Notes: generated from the sequence alone by a model not told the origin. Positions 17,539 through 25,676 are shown, counted from the stretch's first letter. The stretch: DNA of 25,676 bases from CAJBLF01 sp964613015 (GCA_964613015.1 CAZTFP010000019.1:1-25676), one strand, 5' to 3'. Program-made: numbers and translations.

Positions 17539-18888
17539 TTACTGTATTTCTCTACATTCTAAATAATATCTTTTTTCTTCTGATTCTCCCATAGAAAACG
17601 TCTTTCTTGGAAGTGCTCCATCTATGATAACTGTTGGAAAAAATTCTTTTTTGTCCATAATGGGTAAAATAAATCACATATTTCCTTCTTTTGTCCCTAG
17701 TTCTTCTGTTATATTTTCTCCATGGATATAATCTATTTTTGATTGTGTGTGTGTTCTAATATACGTATCTAAAAATCATTGCAAATTGGCTACCTCTAGA
17801 TGTAATTTTGGATTTTCTATTACTACTATACTATATTTCCCTGTATACATCATACAAAAATAATGTGCTGATTTGTTCGATTTTTTGATGTTTTGTTTCA
17901 TTTCTTCAAATGTCTGATAGGTTTCCCTATGTATTTTTGATCATTGTTTTTTAAAATATGTTTCCATCTCTTGTTCGACCGTTTCTGCTTGTATATTAAA
18001 CATAATCCTATGAATCGGTTCAAATACTAGTCCATTATCATGAATATTTACTAGTTCTATCAAAGCAAATCTTGCTGGATGATCTTCTTTTCCTTTATCA
18101 CTTAATCACTTTTTTTTATCTTCTCGGATGGCTTTGGCAGTAGCTAAAGAATGATTTCCGTCTCCCATTGCAAAAAGCAATACGCCTATATCTTTGTTTA
18201 CATTATATTTCTTTGTAAATATTTCTTTATTTGAGAGTTTTTCTAGGTTTTGGATTATATCATTAATAGTTGTTTCGTCTGTTATTTTGTATCCTGTGAT
18301 ATGTCCACCATTCATCATGAGATCCGTATCATACGCTTTTGGGTATTTTTCTAATCTATCAAATAATGGTTCGATTACTATTTTTTCTGGATCGTCTATG
18401 AGTACCATAATATGTGGTAATTCCAATGGTGCGTTTTTTCTGATTTCTATCCTAGGTGGTAATCTATCGAGAATTGTTCATTCTGTTGCTCTAATCAGTG
18501 TCTGTGAACCAATACTATAGTCGTATTTTTCAAGATCAATTGCTACTATAAGTCATTTTCTTGATGGAGTATGCGATGTCTTTCTGTCTACAAGTATAAA
18601 ACAGTTTCATTGATTTTCAAGAACCCCTTTTTGTATATATGCGTTCATGTTTTTTTGAATATTTTCAATTCTTTTATCTTTTCATTTATCTTCTAAATAT
18701 ACTTCGGGAAAAATTATATTGTATGTGGATGGATTTTGTCCTATAAATTTTTGTACTTCTTTTCGATATTCAGGTTGAGAAGTATATTGATCACAAGCTA
18801 CAACAGCTCGTTTCTCTAAATCAATTCATTGTTGAGGAAGATAGATTTCTGGTACTTTTATTCAGATGTTTGGGAAAAACGTTTGCAT
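17539..18888 (-). CDS. DUF1015 family protein
   Basis: A 449-aa protein of the conserved DUF1015 family (function not established). Family landmarks: an N-terminal VACDQYTSQPEYR segment (family: ACPPYDVxS), LPHIMVLIDDPEKIVIEPLFD, the signature LLFAMGDGNHSLATAKAI, then DHPARFALIELVNIHDNGLVFEPIHRIMF (family: HPARYALVELVNLHDxGLxFEPIHRV), and VQGFLDTYI-like sequence toward the end. TGA encodes Gly at KKGLSDKG, LQGFLD and elsewhere. The stop is TAA. The gene lies in a leftward run, 25 bp after the small membrane protein gene. Members are cytoplasmic and often next to amino-acid metabolism genes elsewhere; nothing here fixes the role. Confidence 0.88.
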
Positions 18889-18913
18889 TACGTTTTTGAT
18901 AATAAAATAAAAT

Positions 18914-19168
18914 CTATTTATAATATTTTATTCGTAATTTTTTGAACAATGGCAAAGAAAGTGTTGATACCATAAATCATAAAGTTGGTATTATAGCATT
19001 TATCAGTGGTCTAGCTAGTTTAACTGTATATAAAAATACTACAATTATAGCATATGTTAATATCATAATAATTATCTTTCTTGTGATGCTAGTTTCTCGA
19101 GCTTTATCTATTTCTACGCGTTTGTTTCTCTCTTTAAGTTCGTCTATTTCTTTGTTAATGTTTTGCAT
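18914..19168 (-). CDS. Small membrane protein with N-terminal coiled coil
   Basis: An 84-aa protein. Residues 1-28 are charged and helical (IDELKERNKRVEIDKARE). They are followed by a clear transmembrane helix (about 31-49, IIIMILTYAIIVVFLYTV) and a second hydrophobic stretch (about 55-75) that includes one TGA-encoded Gly, ending in a basic tail KKLRIKYYK. The stop is TAG at 18914. With TGA as stop the second hydrophobic stretch would be lost. Lies between recJ and the DUF1015 gene. Family and function not recognised. Confidence 0.6.
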
Positions 19169-19187
19169 AGAATTGTACTAACGAATA

Positions 19188-19207
19188 AAATCCTCATATG
19201 AGGATTT
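19188..19207 (-). terminator. Palindromic hairpin between recJ and the small membrane protein gene
   Basis: A perfect 20-bp palindrome AAATCCTC-ATAT-GAGGATTT. Read leftward it is followed by TATT only, so termination is probably partial. It may separate recJ from the genes downstream. Confidence 0.5.
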
Positions 19208-19263
19208 ATTAATTAATTATACATTATTTTTTTTCTGTAGTATTTCAAGCTACACTTTTTATC

Positions 19264-20925
19264 TTATTCTATATCAATTCATTCTAGGTAAAATCATCCA
19301 TTGAATGTATCTTTTCTGACTTTCCCGACTAATGAAACTGGTGCTTCGTGACGAGTTATAAATGCTTCTACTTCATCTCATTTTCCTCGAAACATACTTA
19401 CTATTTTTTTATTTCCAAATTTTGCGTGAATTTTTAAATGACATTTGCCCTTTGTTCCAACCTTTTCTATTTTGTTGATATGTACATTTTCTAATAAAAA
19501 CATTGGTTCTTTATTCCCTTCTCAAAATGGTGCTAACTTGTCTATGTTTTCCAGCGTTTCCTGATTCCGTTCGTTCTCATATATTTTTGTATCTACTTTT
19601 ACGGATTTTATCAAATGATTGTCAGTTATTATGCTTTCACAATGCTCGTTAAATTTTTGGATTAATTTATCTAAATTCTCTAATTTTACTGTTAATCCAC
19701 CAGCTCACCTGTGGCCACCAAATCTTTCTAATAATGCTCAATGCTCTTTGAGCATATCAATAACACTAAAATATTCTGGTCATCTTAAACTCGCTACAGC
19801 TACCTGTTTTTCTTGATCTATTTTCATAATCATAGACGGTTTGTGGTATTTTTCCGTAAGTCTTCATGATACAATACCTACTATTCATTCGTGAAATTCT
19901 TCATGAAAAGCTATTAATATTTTTTTGCTTCAATCTATCATTGCTTCTGCTTCTTTAAACATACGTTCTTGAATTTTTCTTCTTTCGGTATTTATAAGCT
20001 CTAAGTTTTCTAAATATTCTAGTTGTTTTTCTCCCGAATAGAGGAGTGAATATAGACTATCATAGGGAGATTTTATTCTTCCTCCTGCGTTGATTCTTGG
20101 TCAGATAATAAATCCTATATGATAGGTTTCTATCGTCCCTTTAATGTTCAAAAAATCCAAAAATCCTCTTAATGAAGCTGGTAAATGTTTACGTGAGTTT
20201 AAAAGTTGTAATCATTTTTTTACTATAACTCTGTTCTCATTCACTAAAGGAACTACATCAGCTACCGTTCCAATGGTTACGATAGGAATAAAATAGTTGA
20301 AGATATGGTTTCTTTCTTTTTGATCAAAATCTGATTTTGTTAATAATGCACAAATTAGTTTAAAAGTTACCCCTACGCCTGCTAATCATTTGAAGGGATA
20401 GTTAGGTGAAATTTGTGGATTGACCACTGCAATCGCTTCAGGAATCGCTTCTAGGTCTTGATGATGATCGGTTATTATAAGATCCACGCCTTGTTCTTTT
20501 GCATAAATCGCTTCTTGTAATGAGGCAATACCGTTATCTACTGTAATAATTAGTTGTACTCATTTTTGTTTCATATCATCTATGTGTAGTTTTTTAAGTC
20601 CATATCCTTCTTTTATTCTATTGGGATATTGGATACTTATTTTTTTGTATTTGAGAAATCTAGTAATAAATTCATAGAGAATAAAGCTTGATGTAACTCC
20701 ATCAACGTCATAATCTCAGAACACCATAATTTTGTCTTTGTTTTTTATAGCATTGGTAATTCTTTCCACTGCCTTATCCATATCGTGTAAAAGAAATGGA
20801 TCTAATCGGTAGTCATTCAGTTTAGGATTCAAAAAAGAGTCGATAGTATCATCGATTCATCTTACTTTAAAAAGCCTAGTCAACAGATCTTCGTCTGGAT
20901 TGTCGTGTATTACGTGATAATTCAT
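19264..20925 (-). CDS. recJ: Single-stranded-DNA-specific exonuclease RecJ
   Basis: A 553-aa DHH-family 5'-3' exonuclease for recombination and mismatch repair, close to the usual 570 aa. Motifs: VFGDYDVDGVTSS (Asp71, Asp73, Asp75; Gly70 is TGA), TVDNGIAS, ITDHHQ (the DHH motif), NPQISPNYPFKGLAGVGVTFKL (RecJ-specific), and in the DHHA1 part FGGHRGAGGLTVKL. The C-terminal OB-like domain ends with FYLEGIDIE. The start ATG is chosen because the protein opens directly into the N-terminal RecJ helices and a promoter lies 45 bp upstream. It is the first gene of a leftward run of four. Confidence 0.94.
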
Positions 20926-20970
20926 ATTCAAATATATGTGAGAGGTTTGAAACAAATTGAATCTGAATGA

Positions 20971-20998
20971 ATTATATTTTTTTATCGAGAGATTACAA
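20971..20998 (-). promoter_or_regulatory. Promoter of recJ
   Basis: TTGTAA (20993-20998), 16-bp spacer, perfect TATAAT (20971-20976). Confidence 0.7.
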
Positions 20999-21039
20999 AC
21001 AAATTTCCTCTGTTTTTAAAAAGCTTTTTCAAATAATAT

Positions 21040-21064
21040 AATTATCCAACTTAGCTGGATAATT
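21040..21064. repeat. 9-bp inverted repeat upstream of recJ
   Basis: AATTATCCA (21040-21048) and TGGATAATT (21056-21064) separated by 7 nt. It lies between the recJ promoter and the end of the - strand RNA. It has no U-tract and could be an operator or a secondary RNA stem. Confidence 0.4.
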
Positions 21065-21115
21065 TCGACGTCATAAAAAGATCTTTTATATTCGACTTTT
21101 TATTGCGTCTCAATT

Positions 21116-21144
21116 AAAAAAACACTGAATGGATACCATCAGTG
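21116..21144 (-). terminator. Intrinsic terminator of the - strand RNA
   Basis: CACTGA/TCAGTG and TGG/CCA stems with one bulged base and a 3-nt loop (21123-21144), followed leftward by seven T (21116-21122). Confidence 0.88.
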
Positions 21145-21592
21145 CTTTCCCCTTTTATCGGCTGGTGCCGATATAACTTTGACATCATGTAAATCCTCTA
21201 GAAGGCTCAGATTTTCATTGTGTCTCAGATATATATTATACTTTATTTGTACCTTTTTGTTTTACCCAAGATAGATTTAACGAGAGAGCATCGGGATGAG
21301 CTTCATACAGCCCACAATAATAATCAACAGAGCTGACTATTGTTATAGATTGTATACGCTACTTCAAAAAACGATTACTGTTTTTGATTGAAGGGTATAT
21401 AATTAATAAATCGATAATTTCTCATTACATTTCAAATTATTCGTTTATTGATTATAAGAACCGATACTCTCTCTAGGTCCATCTGATCTTATTGGGTATA
21501 AGATCTAGATAGTGTTTAAGGAGGAAATACCTCCAACATAATTACCTATACCAAGGTACTGTGTAGTGATCCATACGACAAGTAACTATGTT
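21116..21592 (-). ncRNA. Putative ~475-nt structured non-coding RNA of unknown class
   Basis: No reading frame is supported here, but a full transcription unit is visible: promoter at 21599-21626, predicted 5' end near 21592 and a strong terminator at 21116-21144. The RNA folds locally along its length: an 11-bp helix at the very 5' end (21582-21592 with 21535-21545, one G-U), GGAGG/CCTCC 21520-21534, GATCTTAT/ATAAGATC with outer ATCT/AGAT 21481-21510, GGACC/GGTTC 21458-21480 (one G-U), a multi-step hairpin 21181-21224 (GACA/TGTC, ATG/CAT, AAAT/ATTT, CCT/AGG), and TATCGGC/GCCGATA 21156-21173. RNase P and tmRNA signatures were sought and not found, and the 5' end pairs locally rather than with the 3' end. 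Confidence 0.65.
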
Positions 21593-21598
21593 AATTTA

Positions 21599-21626
21599 AG
21601 TATACTCGATATTTTCTGATATGCAA
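21599..21626 (-). promoter_or_regulatory. Promoter of the - strand RNA
   Basis: TTGCAT (21621-21626), 16-bp spacer, TATACT (21599-21604). The predicted start falls at the first base of the 5'-terminal 11-bp helix. Confidence 0.7.
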
Positions 21627-21714
21627 AAACTTCAGAGTTTTATTTTTTATTTTTACTCTTTTCTTATTTACTTATTTGTAAATAATATTTTAATATGTTA
21701 TATTAAAAATAGCC

Positions 21715-21732
21715 TGATACCATTTGGTTATC
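21715..21732 (-). terminator. Probable terminator of glutamate dehydrogenase gene
   Basis: TGATAACC/GGTATCA stem (one bulged A), loop AAAT, followed leftward after a few bases by TTTTTA. It lies 57 bp past the gene's TAA. Confidence 0.5.
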
Positions 21733-21788
21733 AAACTAGATTTAATTGTTTATGGTGTTTAAACTATTGCTATGGTTATTTTTTATCT

Positions 21789-23123
21789 TTATACCAATCC
21801 TTGTTGGATCATCGCGTCAGCTACTTTCTTGAATCCTGCAATATTTGCTCCTTTGATATAATCAACATAATCACCCTGTTTTCCATATTGGACACACTGT
21901 GTGTGTATATTTTTCATGATAGCCTGTAATCTTTCATCTACTTCTTCACTACTTCGTGAAAGACGTATGCTATTTTGAGACATTTCTAATCATGAAGTTG
22001 CTACTCACCCAGCATTTGATGCTTTGCCTGGTGAAAAGAGTATTTTTGCTGAGTGAAAAATTTCAATTGCTTCTGGTGTAGATGGCATATTTGCTCATTC
22101 ACCCACTACTATAACTCAATTACTTACTAGCATATTCGCATCTATTCAATCTAATTCATTTTGGGTTGCACATGGTAATGCTATATCACATTTTACTTCT
22201 CGTGGTTTCTTGTTCTCTATGAATTTTGCTCCGAATTTATCTGCATATTCCTTTATTCTCCCACGTCTATTATTTTTTAAATCTTTTAAGAATTCTAATT
22301 TCTCTTGGGTGATTCAACTTTGATCGTAGATATATCATGATGAATCGGAAGCAGTAACTACTTTTGCTCATAAGTGGATACATTTTTCTATTGCGTATTG
22401 TGCTACATTTCATGAACCCGAAACGACAACAGTCTTTCCTTTCAAATTATCATTTTTGGTTGCTAGCATCTCCTGTACGAAGTAAACTAACCCATATCCC
22501 GTTGCTTCTGTTCTTATCAAACTTCATCATCGATTAAGTCATTTTCCTGTCAATACTCCTGTAAATTCATTTCTTATCTTTTTATATTGTCCGAAAAGGT
22601 AACCAATCTCTCTTCCACCTACTCCAATGTCGCCTGCTGGTACATCGGTATCTGGTCAGATATATTTTGAAAGTTCTGTCATAAAAGATTGACAAAATCT
22701 CATTACCTCAGCATCTGATTTATTATGCGGATCGAAATCACTTCCTCCTTTCCCTCATCACATAGGTAGACCAGTCAGACTGTTTTTGAAGATCTGTTCG
22801 AATCATAGGAATTTAAGGATAGATAAGGTGACTGTAGGATGAAATCTGAGTCCACCTTTGTATGGCCCTATAGCACTGTTGAATTGTACTCTATATCATT
22901 TATTTATCTGGATATTTCCCTCATCATCAACTCGAAGAACCCTAAACATAATGACTCTTTCTGGCTCGACTAATCTTTCAAGGATTTTTTCTTTCTGATA
23001 GTGAGGATTTAGATCGATAAAATCTTTAATTGAATCGACCACTTCTTCTACGGCTTGAATAAATTCTGGTTCATTGGGATTTTTTTGTTGTACGTTTTGT
23101 ACAAATGCTTTTGTATCAAACAT
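21789..23123 (-). CDS. gdhA: Glutamate dehydrogenase (hexameric, probably NADP-dependent)
   Basis: A 444-aa enzyme interconverting 2-oxoglutarate plus ammonium and glutamate; the length matches bacterial NADP-type enzymes. Seen: YRVQFNSAIGPYKGGLRFHP, the active-site loop LTGLPMGGGKGGSDFDP (catalytic Lys about 125; two of its Gly are TGA), PAGDIGVGGREIGYLFGQY, RTEATGYG, the dinucleotide fold VVVSGSGNVAQYA, PCATQNELDG, EGANMPSTPEA, and a C-terminal GANIAGFKKVADAM. More than a dozen in-frame TGA codons all fall on conserved Gly. The start is the ATG giving MFDTKAF. It is 64 bp downstream of the AroE-like gene with no visible promoter between, so the two are probably co-transcribed. Likely the cell's ammonium-assimilation or glutamate-breakdown step. 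Confidence 0.95.
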
Positions 23124-23187
23124 TATATATGATTAATAGATAAAATTTTTTGTGTGATTATTTTTGTCTTTAAGCCCCTAAGTTATA

Positions 23188-24654
23188 TTATTTTCATTGT
23201 TGAGATTTCTTTGAAATGAGCTTTAATATATGTTCATTTATTTGTTCTTTTGTTCATCATTGTTCAATTACTTTATATCCCCAAACCGTCCATATTGCTA
23301 TGCCTCATTGTCTTCCTCACATAGATACTCCATCGAGTGTATATAATCACACTTCTCTTGCTTCATCAAGTAATGGTGTTGATCCTGTTTTTGTTAGATT
23401 TATATCACTTATTATGATTTCTGGATTGTTAATTTTAAATTCTCTTAATAATTCTTTTGTATCATGTAAGTTTTTTTCTACTCATCATTCGGTAGGCGTT
23501 AGTCATGAATACAAGGCAAGATCTCCATCTGCTCATTTTGTAGAGAGGTTTATAATAGCATCTACTTTTCTGTCTTTAAAAGTAAATATTTTATTCTCAT
23601 CTCCTGCAGTAGCTATACCTTCTCTTGCCTTGTTTAGTCTTTCTGATATATGTTCAGCTTTTTCTACTGTTCTATTTAATATGTTGACGCTATTTACTCA
23701 TCTATTTGCAAGTTCTAGCGCTATTCCTCTTGCAGTTCATCCCGCTCATAATATTATAATATTTTTGTTTTGTATCTCCATTCATATTTCCTTAAATTTA
23801 TCACATAATGACTCTACATATCAAGAGGCATCTGAATTATACCCATGTATTTCTGTTCAAAAGTGAGCGATAAAATTTATTGACTGCATTTCGTCTGCTA
23901 CTGGATCTATAAATCAATATTCTTTTTGTTTTAATACTTTTCGTCATAAATCTTTAAATCAAACACCAAGTCATCCACCTATAAATTTGTTGTTTTTTTG
24001 TAAGATATCCAAAACTTTTTCAAAATTTTCTGGTTGTATAATTACCATTGAATTCTTTATGTCTACATTATATATGCTTGCTATGTGATTTCGCATTTTT
24101 GGTGTCATCCCTGCATAATCATGATTTATAAATGTGAAAGAAAAGTTTCCTGCTTGTAATATCTCTTCTATATTTGTAATATTTCCTTCTGGTAACATTG
24201 CAAATTGTATAATTCATGAAGTGAACAACTCCCTTATCTCATTTGAATTATCTATCAATTCATTATTGTCTACTTTTTTCATGTCTATTTTTGTTATTAT
24301 GTTAAAATCTTTATTCTTATAAATCTTTTTAAAGTTTTTTCTTAATTTTTCTTTGGAATCTGTTGGCTCTAGACTGTTTAAAAAATCTTCTTTCTTTAGA
24401 TTATCTTCTTGTAATACATTAATTGTTTCTATTTTAACCATTGCAACAGTATCAGAAAATATGGGAGGCCTATTTTCTTCATCATTTCATGGAGTGTCGA
24501 TTATTCTTGCTTTCACTACTTCTCAAGTAATGTATCATCTCTCTTGGGGATATATCCTATTCCCTGGTCTAAATACGGTTATTCTATCTTTTTCTAAAAA
24601 TCCATTTTTTTCTTCTTCTCTAAAGGCTATATCGTTTCTGTCTAAATACATCAT
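23188..24654 (-). CDS. AroE-like (shikimate/quinate dehydrogenase family) protein with N-terminal extension
   Basis: 488 aa, against about 270-290 for shikimate dehydrogenase. The last 330 residues follow the AroE plan: MTPKMRNHIASIYNVD, MVIIQPENFEKVLDIL, then GGGLGVGFKD in the place of NVTIPHK (Lys kept, Asn lost). Next come the NADP-binding IIILGAGGTARGIALELA (about residue 300), VNILNRTVEKAEHISERL (NRT motif, NADP preference), INLSTKGADGD, IIISDINLTKTGSTPLLDEAREVG (family: VxDxVYxPxxTPLLxxAxxxG) and TLDGVSMGGRQGGIAIW (family: DGxxMLxxQxxxAFxxW). The paired Ser that bind shikimate are not evident. The first 160 residues (an early RITVFRPGNRIYP and a Lys-rich stretch) are unassigned. A cofactor-binding role is likely; the substrate is uncertain. 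Confidence 0.75.
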
Positions 24655-24799
24655 ATATTATTAATAAATAAATTTACTTACATTCTTGTATATATCGACT
24701 GTTTTTGAAATCATAAATTACTTCATTGCATTCGTATTTTATGTATCAAAAATTGTCGGTACAATTTCGATATCATCAAAACTTTCACTAATTCAAGTT
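24655..24799 (-). other. Gap between DUF134 and AroE-like genes, with a 37-codon open stretch lacking a start
   Basis: Read leftward, one frame is open under code 25 from a TAG (24788-24790) to TAA (24674-24676). It encodes a plausible peptide with three Cys (NCTDNFGYIKYECNEVIYDF ... QECK), similar in feel to a small zinc-ribbon tail. It has no ATG, GTG or TTG start. It may be a decayed gene, the product of an unusual start, or chance. Confidence 0.3.
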
Positions 24800-25084
24800 T
24801 TAATTACATCTCTCTATGCATACTTTTATGTTTTTGTTGTTCATTAACGCGTCAGCGATTTTTTGGTGAGCTATTTTCAATATCCTGCAAAATGTTGGTG
24901 CTGATATTTTCATTTTTTTTGCTGCAGCTATCATCGCTAGTTTTTCATAATCAGATAATCTTATTGCTTCGTATTCGTCTAATCCCAATTCAATTGTTTC
25001 TTTGCTTCATTTGGAGAGCAATGGACCAAAAAGATAACAGACTGGTGTACAAGTAATTTTTCTTTCTTTTTTTGTTCTGGCCAT
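24800..25084 (-). CDS. DUF134 family helix-turn-helix protein
   Basis: A 94-aa protein of the DUF134 family, small predicted DNA-binding proteins. It begins MARTKKERKITCTPVCYLFGP (family: RPRKxRxVxxxPxxxxFxP), continues with LGLDEYEAIRLSDYEKL (the family hallmark VEExEAIRLxDxEGL), and then carries the helix-turn-helix AAKKMKISAPTFCRILKIAHQKIADALMNNK (family: AAxxMGVSRxTxxRxLxxARxKIAxALxxGK). One TGA-encoded Gly sits at SKGSKE. The start is the ATG 38 bp after a TATAAT box. The C-terminus ends CIERCN. Its promoter spacer is a perfect palindrome, which suggests autoregulation. Two N-terminal and several C-terminal Cys might bind a metal. Confidence 0.88.
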
Positions 25085-25121
25085 CCTATATTGTATTAAG
25101 AATAAATATTCTTATATTCTT

Positions 25122-25149
25122 ATTATAATGAAATATATTTCATAATCAA
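25122..25149 (-). promoter_or_regulatory. Promoter of DUF134 gene with a palindromic operator filling the spacer
   Basis: TTGATT (25144-25149) and TATAAT (25122-25127). The 16-bp spacer ATGAAATATATTTCAT (25128-25143) is a perfect palindrome. A bound dimer there would block RNA polymerase. A second inverted repeat, AAGAAT/ATTCTT (25098-25113), lies in the leader. Confidence 0.7.
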
Positions 25150-25296
25150 GTCTTTTTTTTATAAAATAAGACGTCGAAACTTCCACAAGAATTTTAACGT
25201 CGATTTTATATTATCCTTCAAAAATATCTTCGATTTTTGATTGAATATATTGTTCATTAAATTTATGTGTTTCTCGTAATTAATAAAACAAAAAAA

Positions 25297-25318
25297 GCTG
25301 ATTATTTGTATAATCAGC
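25297..25318 (-). terminator. Intrinsic terminator of the DUF378 gene
   Basis: A perfect 9-bp stem GCTGATTAT/ATAATCAGC with a 4-nt loop, followed leftward by a run of T (A-run 25291-25296 and beyond on +). Confidence 0.9.
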
Positions 25319-25342
25319 CTTATAAGAAAACATTTGCTATTA

Positions 25343-25537
25343 TTATTTTTTACAACTTCCCCATGTGAAAATCTTATACACAGCAGCTAATCATACGATA
25401 GCATAGATGATACGAGAAATGATATGCATGCTTCCAAATATCCATGCTACCAAATCGAAATTGAAGAAACCAACCAATCCCCAGTTTAATGCACCGATAA
25501 GGATGAGGATGTATGCAACCAATTTAACTTCTTTCAT
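25343..25537 (-). CDS. DUF378 family small membrane protein
   Basis: A 64-aa protein with two transmembrane helices: KLVAYILILIGALNWGLVGFF and SRIIYAIVGLAAVYKIF. LIGALNWGLVG...FDLVAWIFG and RIIYAIVGLAA are the hallmarks of DUF378 (YuzA-like) proteins, integral membrane proteins of unknown function. The Gly in AIVGLAA is encoded by TGA; read as stop it would remove the last quarter of the protein. It has its own promoter and a strong terminator, so it is monocistronic and possibly well expressed. GC content is a little higher than in neighbours. Confidence 0.9.
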
Positions 25538-25579
25538 ACAGTGATTTTTTAAAAGAATAAAAAACGTGTTACCTATGTA

Positions 25580-25607
25580 AGAATAGACTTTATTATTGAG
25601 AAATCAA
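25580..25607 (-). promoter_or_regulatory. Promoter of the DUF378 gene
   Basis: TTGATT (25602-25607), 16-bp spacer, TATTCT (25580-25585); leader about 36 nt. Confidence 0.6.
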
Positions 25608-25621
25608 GATTAAAAAAAAAT

Positions 25622-25676
25622 CAGGACCGGAAGGAGTTGAACCCTCGACGCGGAGCTTTGGAGACTCCCGCTCTAC
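25622..25676 (-). tRNA. trnW: tRNA-Trp (anticodon CCA), 3' part; 5' end outside window
   Basis: Visible in order are the end of the D arm, an anticodon stem GGAGT/GCTCC with loop CTCCAAA (anticodon CCA, Trp), a variable loop, the T arm GAGGG-TTCAACT-CCTTC and the acceptor strand CGGTCCT plus discriminator G at 25622. The 3' CCA is not encoded and nine T follow. CCA reads UGG only, as expected where UGA is given to glycine. Confidence 0.9.

Noticed and set aside
21116..21592. RNase P RNA or tmRNA
   Set aside because: The conserved RNase P core strings, tRNA-like ends, T-loop and a plausible tag frame were not found, and the 5' end pairs locally. A diverged form cannot be excluded without a covariance-model search.
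21621..21929. 102-codon + strand frame
   Set aside because: It overlaps the RNA promoter and the 3' end of gdhA; a Tyr/Phe/Leu-rich shadow with no motif.
23216..23866. A 216-codon open frame on the + strand
   Set aside because: It is antisense to the AroE-like gene, whose frame is open under code 25 and shows clear family motifs; the + strand product is a Ser/Phe/Ile-rich shadow.

Overview
**Organism and genetic code.** The window is AT-rich bacterial DNA in which UGA is read as glycine (translation table 25). Nearly every gene has in-frame TGA codons, and they fall where the protein family has an invariant Gly: the Walker A loop of the UvrD-type helicase, the DTFGFP and SGGQ-x-GD motifs of AlaRS, GLPMGGGKGG of glutamate dehydrogenase, and GDYDVDG of RecJ. 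All 19 complete genes end in TAA or TAG; none ends in TGA. This points to a CPR bacterium of the Absconditabacteria (SR1)/Gracilibacteria (BD1-5) group. Under the standard code most genes look shattered. No start is preceded by a convincing Shine-Dalgarno sequence. Most visible promoters are TTGxxx and a TATAAT-like box separated by exactly 16 bp.

**Layout.** 1-67: start of a Lys/Ala-rich protein (-). 453-821: CoA-binding protein (-), divergent from a HAD-family protein (940-1575, +) with a replaced nucleophile. 1620-3881: UvrD/PcrA helicase (-). 4071-5180: deoxyhypusine-synthase-like protein (-), the only long gene without UGA and probably a recent acquisition. 5336-5486: two tandem hairpin/U-tract elements on the + strand. 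5496-6437: stand-alone PHP domain of DNA polymerase III alpha (-). 6553-6920: promoter and structured RNA(s) on +. 7014-8330: class I/II aminotransferase (-). 8480-17053: a + strand run of signal-peptide amidase/SpoIID fusion, WecG/TagA-type glycosyltransferase, 684-aa membrane protein, truncated AlaRS and a 555-aa orphan. 17050-20925: - strand run of recJ, small membrane protein, DUF1015 protein and 152-aa protein. 21116-21592: a roughly 475-nt highly structured RNA (-) with its own promoter and terminator, not recognisable as a known class. 21789-25537: glutamate dehydrogenase, AroE-like protein, DUF134 regulator and DUF378 membrane protein (all -). 25622-end: tRNA-Trp(CCA), cut by the window end.

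**How the genes relate.** The content is mostly housekeeping: DNA repair and replication (uvrD, recJ, PHP fragment), tRNA charging (alaS, tRNA-Trp), cell-wall and surface work (amidase/SpoIID, glycosyltransferase) and a little nitrogen/amino-acid metabolism. No CRISPR array, transposase or prophage gene is visible. The most novel material is the two structured non-coding RNA regions, the AlaRS truncated inside its editing module, the PHP-only polymerase fragment, and a perfect palindrome that exactly fills the promoter spacer of the DUF134 gene.
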